This document shows positions 60,273 through 64,000 of a stretch of DNA of 64,000 nt, one piece after another. Position 1 is the first letter of the stretch. Each line of letters opens with the position of its first letter. The stretch is from Fibrobacter sp. UBA4309. GTDB taxonomy: Bacteria; Fibrobacterota; Fibrobacteria; Fibrobacterales; Fibrobacteraceae. The notes beneath the pieces were generated by a model. The model saw only the letters and a program-made list of their open reading frames with translations. It searched no databases and had not been told where the DNA came from. The position numbers and the translations under genes were made by a program. The DNA lies in contig NZ_DGUN01000051.1 of the NCBI RefSeq assembly GCF_002395745.1, positions 131,454 through 195,453 on the forward strand, given 5' to 3'.

Positions 60273-61076
60273 ATGAAATCGCTTTCGGTTTCCTCCTTGG
60301 GTGCATTGGCACTCGCCTGCGTCCTCACCACCGCTTGCGGAAGCAACGAAGAAGAAGTCGTTCCGCAGATGAATGCGGCAAAAACAACAAAGACTGAAGC
60401 CGCACCAGCTCCGGCCGCCGACGAACCCGAACTGGTGCCCATCCAGTCCCTGTCCGGACAGAATTCTGCCCCGGCCGCCGAAGAGGCCAAGCCTGCCCAG
60501 GCTCCCGCTGCGGCACCGTCCAGCGACGTCAAGCCCCTGAGCGACGGCCCCTATGTCATCCAGGTCAGCATCCAGCCTTCCAAAAAGGCCGCCGATGCCG
60601 TTGTCAAGAAGCTTTCCGAACAGGGCGTCGAAGCCTATGTTGTCGAAGTCGAAAATCCGGGTGAACTCGAAGGTACCTACTACCGCGTCCGCGTCGGTTA
60701 CTTCGGATCCATCGCGAACGCCCAGGAATACGGCAAGCAGGTGATTTCTGCACTGAACTTTGCCTGGTGGGTCGACAACAGCAGCAACGACCAGGTCGGC
60801 AACCCGTCCGGTGACGACGATGTCGATTACGCCTCCAGCTCTTACTATGCGCCTGCAGAAGAAACGCAGACCGAAGCGGCTCCGGAACCTGAACCGGCCC
60901 CTGCCGAGCCTGCTCCGGCACCCGAACCGGCACCCGCACCCGAACCGGCCCCTGCCCCTGCGCCCGAACCGGCTCCCGCACCCGAACCGGCTCCGGCCCC
61001 TGCGCCCGAACCGGCTCCCGCAGCAGCTCCGGCTCCTGCCGCACCGGCAGCAGATGTCGTGGACGACTGGGAATAA
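60273..61076 (+). CDS. SPOR-domain envelope lipoprotein with Pro/Ala/Glu-rich tail
   Basis: A 267-residue protein: signal and probable lipobox (LTTAC), an Ala/Pro/Glu linker, a SPOR domain (about 92-168; YVIQVSIQPSKKAADAVVKKL, YRVRVGYFGSIANAQEYGKQV), and a C-terminal tail made of PEPAPAPEPAPAP-type repeats (about 205-262) ending DVVDDWE. SPOR domains bind denuded peptidoglycan at division sites. The tail is placed after SPOR rather than before it, which is unusual. The ATG at 60273 has a GGAG site, and a strong terminator follows. Confidence 0.88.
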   Translation: MKSLSVSSLGALALACVLTTACGSNEEEVVPQMNAAKTTKTEAAPAPAADEPELVPIQSLSGQNSAPAAEEAKPAQAPAAAPSSDVKPLSDGPYVIQVSIQPSKKAADAVVKKLSEQGVEAYVVEVENPGELEGTYYRVRVGYFGSIANAQEYGKQVISALNFAWWVDNSSNDQVGNPSGDDDVDYASSSYYAPAEETQTEAAPEPEPAPAEPAPAPEPAPAPEPAPAPAPEPAPAPEPAPAPAPEPAPAAAPAPAAPAADVVDDWE

Positions 61077-61100
61077 GCGAAACTCGCAAAGCCTTTAAAA

Positions 61101-61124
61101 AGAGCCCTCCGGGGCTCTTTTTTT
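61101..61124 (+). terminator. Terminator of the SPOR lipoprotein gene
   Basis: Stem AGAGCCC/GGGCTCT with loop TCCG, followed by TTTTTTT. Confidence 0.93.
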
Positions 61125-61140
61125 CGTGCCCCCGTTTTTC

Positions 61141-61148
61141 TAAATTTG
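61141..61148 (+). promoter_or_regulatory. -10 element 5 bases before rimO
   Basis: TAAATTTG, a full match to TAnnTTTG, then CTTAC and the ATG. A transcript from it would begin at or near the start codon. Confidence 0.55.
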
Positions 61149-61153
61149 CTTAC

Positions 61154-62467
61154 ATGCCTACAAAGAAGCCCAAAGTTTTCGTAGTCCATTTAGGATGCGC
61201 AAAGAACCAGGTCGACGCGGAAAACCTCGTCGGCGAGATGCTGCACGCGGGATTTGTGACATGCGACTCCGCCTCCAAGGCGGACTACATCCTGGTGAAC
61301 ACATGCGGGTTCATCGAGGCCGCCAAGGAAGAATCCATCAACGCGATTCTCACACAAATTAAAGGCAAGAAGGCAAGGCAGAAACTGATTGTGTCGGGTT
61401 GCCTCTCGGGCCGCTACGGCGAGGAACTCGTGAAGGAACTGCCCGAGGTAGACTACTGGGTAGGCACGTACAAGCCAGGCGAGCTCCTGAAGAAGATGGG
61501 CATCGTGGCTCCCAAAAGCTGCGACGCCGAGAACCTGCCGCGCATGAACCTCGGCGGATTCAAGCACCACGCCTATCTGAAGATCGCCGAAGGCTGCAAC
61601 CGGCGCTGTGCCTACTGCGCGATTCCTTTGATTCGTGGCAAGCAGGTTTCCCGCTCCATCGAAGACATCGTCGCCGAAGCGAAGGAACTCGAGGCGCAGG
61701 GCGTACAGGAAATCACCCTCATCGCTCAGGACACGACCTACTTCGGACGCGAGAAGGGTAAGAAGGGCGGCACTTTGGCCAGCCTGCTCCGCGCCATCCT
61801 CGACAACACGAACATCCCGTGGATACGCACGCTGTACTGGTACCCGATGTTCGTGGACGACGAACTGCTCGACCTGATGGCAAGCGAGCCGCGCCTCGTG
61901 AAGTACGTGGACATGCCTATCCAGCATGCCAGCGACAACGTGCTCAAGAACATGAAGAGGAACTACCGCAAGAAGGAACTCGTCGACATTTTGCACAAGA
62001 TCCGCGAGCGCATCCCGGGAGTCACCTTGCGCACGACCGTACTTGTCGGATTCCCCGGCGAGACGCACGAAGATTTCGAGGAACTGATGGAACTGCTACG
62101 GGACATCCAGTTCGACCACTTGGGTGGATTCGTGTTCAGCCCCGAAGAGGGCACACCCGTGATGGAGATGAGTCTCCCCGCAGTAGACGAAAGCGAGGCC
62201 CGCGCAAGGCTCGACGCGGTGACCGACCTGCAAGAGGAAATCGACGCTGAACACGCCGAGAACATGATCGGAAAGACGGTACGCATCATCATCGACCAGG
62301 AAGCCGAAGAAAGCGAATACCACTTCTACGGGCGCACCGAAGGCAACTCGATGGAGAACGATGACATCGTGAAGGTGCTCGAGGGCGACGGCGACGTGGG
62401 CGAATTCCACGATGCGCTGGTGGTGGACGCAGAACCGCACGAGCTGATTGTCAAAATTCTGGACTAA
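61154..62467 (+). CDS. rimO: Ribosomal protein S12 methylthiotransferase RimO
   Basis: A 437-residue radical-SAM methylthiotransferase: N-terminal MTTase domain with cluster cysteines (HLGCAKNQVD, NTCGF, SGCL), the radical-SAM motif C148-x3-C152-x2-C155 (EGCNRRCAYC), and a C-terminal TRAM domain. HLGCAKNQVD is the RimO rather than the MiaB version. It adds methylthio to an Asp of protein S12 using two 4Fe-4S clusters and SAM. It is monocistronic after a terminator. Confidence 0.96.
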   Translation: MPTKKPKVFVVHLGCAKNQVDAENLVGEMLHAGFVTCDSASKADYILVNTCGFIEAAKEESINAILTQIKGKKARQKLIVSGCLSGRYGEELVKELPEVDYWVGTYKPGELLKKMGIVAPKSCDAENLPRMNLGGFKHHAYLKIAEGCNRRCAYCAIPLIRGKQVSRSIEDIVAEAKELEAQGVQEITLIAQDTTYFGREKGKKGGTLASLLRAILDNTNIPWIRTLYWYPMFVDDELLDLMASEPRLVKYVDMPIQHASDNVLKNMKRNYRKKELVDILHKIRERIPGVTLRTTVLVGFPGETHEDFEELMELLRDIQFDHLGGFVFSPEEGTPVMEMSLPAVDESEARARLDAVTDLQEEIDAEHAENMIGKTVRIIIDQEAEESEYHFYGRTEGNSMENDDIVKVLEGDGDVGEFHDALVVDAEPHELIVKILD

Positions 62468-62473
62468 AAATTT

Positions 62474-62504
62474 AGACGAGAGACGAAAGACGAGAGACGA
62501 GAGA
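62474..62504. repeat. Heptamer array (AGACGAG) between rimO and tRNA-Arg
   Basis: Four tandem 7-base units (AGACGAG, AGACGAA, AGACGAG, AGACGAG) plus AGA, immediately upstream of the tRNA-Arg promoter. Confidence 0.88.
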
Positions 62505-62534
62505 TTGTCCGTTTGTCTTTTATTGCTATATTTG
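62505..62534 (+). promoter_or_regulatory. Promoter of tRNA-Arg
   Basis: TTGTCC (62505-62510), a 16-base spacer, TATATTTG (62527-62534). The tRNA starts 50 bases later, so a 5' leader must be removed. Confidence 0.6.
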
Positions 62535-62584
62535 CATTCGCAAAACCGGATGGGTTCCGCACAACGCGGGATTACATTGGCCGG

Positions 62585-62656
62585 GCCCGTGTATCACAAT
62601 GGATAGTGTACCTCCCTCCGAAGGAGGTTATTCCGGTTCGATTCCGGACATGGGTA
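62585..62656 (+). tRNA. tRNA-Arg (anticodon CCG)
   Basis: 72 bases; acceptor GCCCGTG/CATGGGT (two G-T pairs), anticodon stem CCTCC/GGAGG with loop CTCCGAA giving CCG, T-loop GTTCGATTC. CCA is not encoded. Confidence 0.93.
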
Positions 62657-62660
62657 TTAA

Positions 62661-62684
62661 CGCTCCCCCCGGGAGCGTTTTTTA
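62661..62684 (+). terminator. Terminator of tRNA-Arg, overlapping the azlD stop
   Basis: Stem CGCTCCC/GGGAGCG with a three-base loop and TTTTTT. The azlD stop codon lies in the T-run, so the hairpin can serve both convergent units. Confidence 0.88.
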
Positions 62685-63002
62685 TAGGAGCATCATAAGG
62701 CCGTCGACGCCGAGGACGGTCACGCAAGCCACTGCGGCAACGCCCACGAGCCCGAGGCCGAGCAGCGACGCCAATACCGCAGTCACCAGCGCGCACGCAC
62801 CCGAAAGCTTGTTCTCGGTCGCGTAGAAAATCGCGGGCACCGTCATCGCGGCAAGCACCGTGTAGGGCACGTATGCGAGGAACGAACGCCAGAAGCGGCT
62901 CTTGAGCTTGCCCTTCAAAAGAACGAACGGGACGGCGCGCAACAGGTAAGTTACGCCCGCCATCACCAGAAGAAAGACAACGTAATCCTGAGTAGCGATC
63001 AT
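62682..63002 (-). CDS. azlD: AzlD-like branched-chain amino acid exporter, small subunit
   Basis: A 106-residue protein with about four TM helices (DYVVFLLVMAGVTYLLRAVPFVLL; FLAYVPYTVLAAMTVP). It matches the AzlD family that pairs with AzlC to export branched-chain or related amino acids. The ATG at 63002 overlaps the azlC stop by four bases (ATGA). A much longer open frame upstream in this phase runs inside azlC and is not coding. Confidence 0.92.
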   Translation of the reverse strand: MIATQDYVVFLLVMAGVTYLLRAVPFVLLKGKLKSRFWRSFLAYVPYTVLAAMTVPAIFYATENKLSGACALVTAVLASLLGLGLVGVAAVACVTVLGVDGLMMLL

Positions 63003-63703
63003 GCCTCGCCCTCCGACTCGTCCTTGACAGGGAACAGCGCCGCACCGATAAGCGATGCGACCAGCGCGCAGATGATAATCGCAAAGCCGACCGTCACGCC
63101 GCTCAAGGCCGGGACGTACTTGAACGCAAGGCTGCAGGCAATGGCAATCAGGACAGCAATAAGCGTGGGGCGATGCGCCTTCATCTGCGGGACGACGATG
63201 GCGACAAACATCCCGTAGAGGGCAACGCCCAGGGCATTCGTCACAATTGCCGGAAGAATCTCGCCACAAACGGATCCGCACAGGGTTCCCGAAGACCAGC
63301 CGATGTAAGGAAGCACCATCAGGCCAGCAAAGTATCGCGCCGTCACGGGTTCAGTCCGGCTTACCGCAAGCGCGTAGATTTCGTCCGTAATGCCGGTCGC
63401 GAGAAGCAGGCGCTTGAATGTCCCGAAATTCGGCGCGACTTTCTGCGAAAGCGAAATCGCCATCAGGCTATAACGCAAATTGATAAAGAACGTGGCGATA
63501 GCCATCTCGATGAACGTGCCGGCGGCATCCGCCATAATCTGCAGGCCAGCGAACTGCCCCGCCGAAGTCAGGTTCGTCATCGAGATGAAGGTGACCAGCG
63601 GCCAGGAGAGCAGCTTGGAGCCCGCAATCCCGAAAGAGAACGATACGGCGAAGTAGCCGAGACCTATGGGAAGACCGTCCTTGACACCATTAGAAAATTT
63701 CAT
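62999..63703 (-). CDS. azlC: AzlC-family amino acid exporter, large subunit
   Basis: A 234-residue membrane protein with the AzlC pattern: GLPIGLGYFAVSFSFGI, MTNLTSAGQFAGLQIM, FINLRYSLMAISLSQK and GITDEIYAL. It forms the exporter with AzlD. The start ATG is at 63703; upstream lies an AT-rich region. Confidence 0.94.
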   Translation of the reverse strand: MKFSNGVKDGLPIGLGYFAVSFSFGIAGSKLLSWPLVTFISMTNLTSAGQFAGLQIMADAAGTFIEMAIATFFINLRYSLMAISLSQKVAPNFGTFKRLLLATGITDEIYALAVSRTEPVTARYFAGLMVLPYIGWSSGTLCGSVCGEILPAIVTNALGVALYGMFVAIVVPQMKAHRPTLIAVLIAIACSLAFKYVPALSGVTVGFAIIICALVASLIGAALFPVKDESEGEA

Positions 63704-63772
63704 GCGGGGAAATATAGAAAAAATTTATAACAGCGCTATGCAAATATGCAAATTTATGCACAGTAGATTCGG

Positions 63773-63796
63773 CCTGCCGGCAAGCTCCCCGGCAGG
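63773..63796. repeat. GC-rich inverted repeat between azlC and the 63854 gene
   Basis: CCTGCCGG/CCGGCAGG with an eight-base loop. There is no T-run, so it is not an obvious terminator. Confidence 0.5.
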
Positions 63797-63806
63797 GAAA
63801 CAAAAA

Positions 63807-63827
63807 AATCCCGCACAGGGCGGGATT
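63807..63827 (-). terminator. Terminator of the partial gene at the right edge
   Basis: Stem AATCCCGC/GCGGGATT with a five-base loop; on the reverse strand it continues into TTTTTTTG. Confidence 0.85.
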
Positions 63828-63853
63828 CAAAGTTCGGGCGGAAGAGCCAACAA

Positions 63854-64000
63854 CTAGTTTTCGTTGTTGTGCATTTCCATCTGTTCGCGGTCCATCGTGT
63901 GCTGCAGGTATTCCTTGAAGTCACGGTCGATGTTCACACCGTCGAAGTCGATATCGTCGTTTTCCAACACGAACACGGCGCTCGGGTTATCGAGCCAGCC
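63854..64000 (-). CDS. C-terminal end of an unidentified protein
   Basis: 48 codons and a TAG stop, entering from beyond the right edge (ends ...FKEYLQHTMDREQMEMHNNEN). It is acidic and Asp/Asn-rich with no membrane segment. It is too short to assign. The terminator just downstream supports it being a real gene end. Confidence 0.7.
   Translation of the reverse strand, partial: GWLDNPSAVFVLENDDIDFDGVNIDRDFKEYLQHTMDREQMEMHNNEN

Noticed and set aside
63003..63281. N-terminal extension of azlD
   Set aside because: It overlaps azlC in another frame, and the ATG at 63002 forms a standard ATGA overlap.

Overview
The window reads as bacterial chromosome, most likely from the Fibrobacterota (Fibrobacter or a close relative); that assignment is inference. 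It rests on serine-rich lipoprotein linkers, a large tip-adhesin-like pilin, several very large secreted or outer-membrane proteins, futalosine-type menaquinone genes, a tiny histone-H1-like protein, and a promoter -10 element close to TAnnTTT(G/A), like that of the Bacteroidota/FCB group. Genes are dense and no gap exceeds 300 bases. I see no insertion sequence, prophage, integrase or CRISPR array. The four tRNAs are Leu(TAA), Phe(GAA), Ser(TGA) and Arg(CCG).

Layout. 1-3.8 kb: start of a MacA/HlyD-type efflux adaptor (reverse), then a CDF metal exporter, an aldo/keto reductase and an M16 peptidase (forward). 3.9-13.5 kb (reverse): a minor-pilin operon with FimU/GspH-, PilV- and PilW-like genes and a 2412-residue PilX/GspK-like pilin carrying a very large cysteine-rich extracellular part, followed by a terminator. 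13.7-23.9 kb: a secreted protein, tRNA-Leu, the reverse operon ftsX-envC-holB-recJ-tonB-like, and the forward genes ybbR-tsaD, a small secreted protein and birA. 23.9-30 kb: an AT-rich pair of orphan genes, a small membrane protein, the quinone cluster menG-ubiX(mqnM-like)-ubiA(mqnP-like), and a CotH-kinase lipoprotein. 30-38.5 kb: tRNA-Phe, a GAF/HD-GYP c-di-GMP phosphodiesterase, tRNA-Ser, and the rod-shape block mreB-mreC-mreD-mrdA-rodA-comF.

38.5-50.8 kb (reverse) is the most system-like region. It encodes an OmpA-type protein (beta-helix + TSP3 + OmpA domain), a PorV-like barrel fused to TPRs, a 1279-residue periplasmic TPR protein, an ExbB/TolQ motor subunit, two ExbD/TolR-like subunits, an AgmX/TonB-like transducer and another outer-membrane barrel. 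Together they look like a proton-driven envelope-spanning machine resembling the Agl-Glt gliding apparatus. 51-55 kb: histone-like Hc1, mqnD, mqnB, a PfkB sugar kinase and tyrS. 55-60 kb: outer-membrane and lipoproteins, a GAF/AAA+ regulator with an aberrant GAFTGA loop, a single-HKD PLD protein, yqeY and rpsU. 60-64 kb: a SPOR lipoprotein, rimO, tRNA-Arg, azlCD and the end of an unidentified gene.

Common threads are the envelope and surface attachment (pilin adhesin, Glt-like machine, M16 peptidase, FtsX-EnvC, MreBCD-PBP2-RodA), menaquinone synthesis split over two loci, and non-coding signals: TAnnTTTR promoter elements 4-5 bases before start codons, three degenerate heptamer arrays and a palindromic intergenic element.
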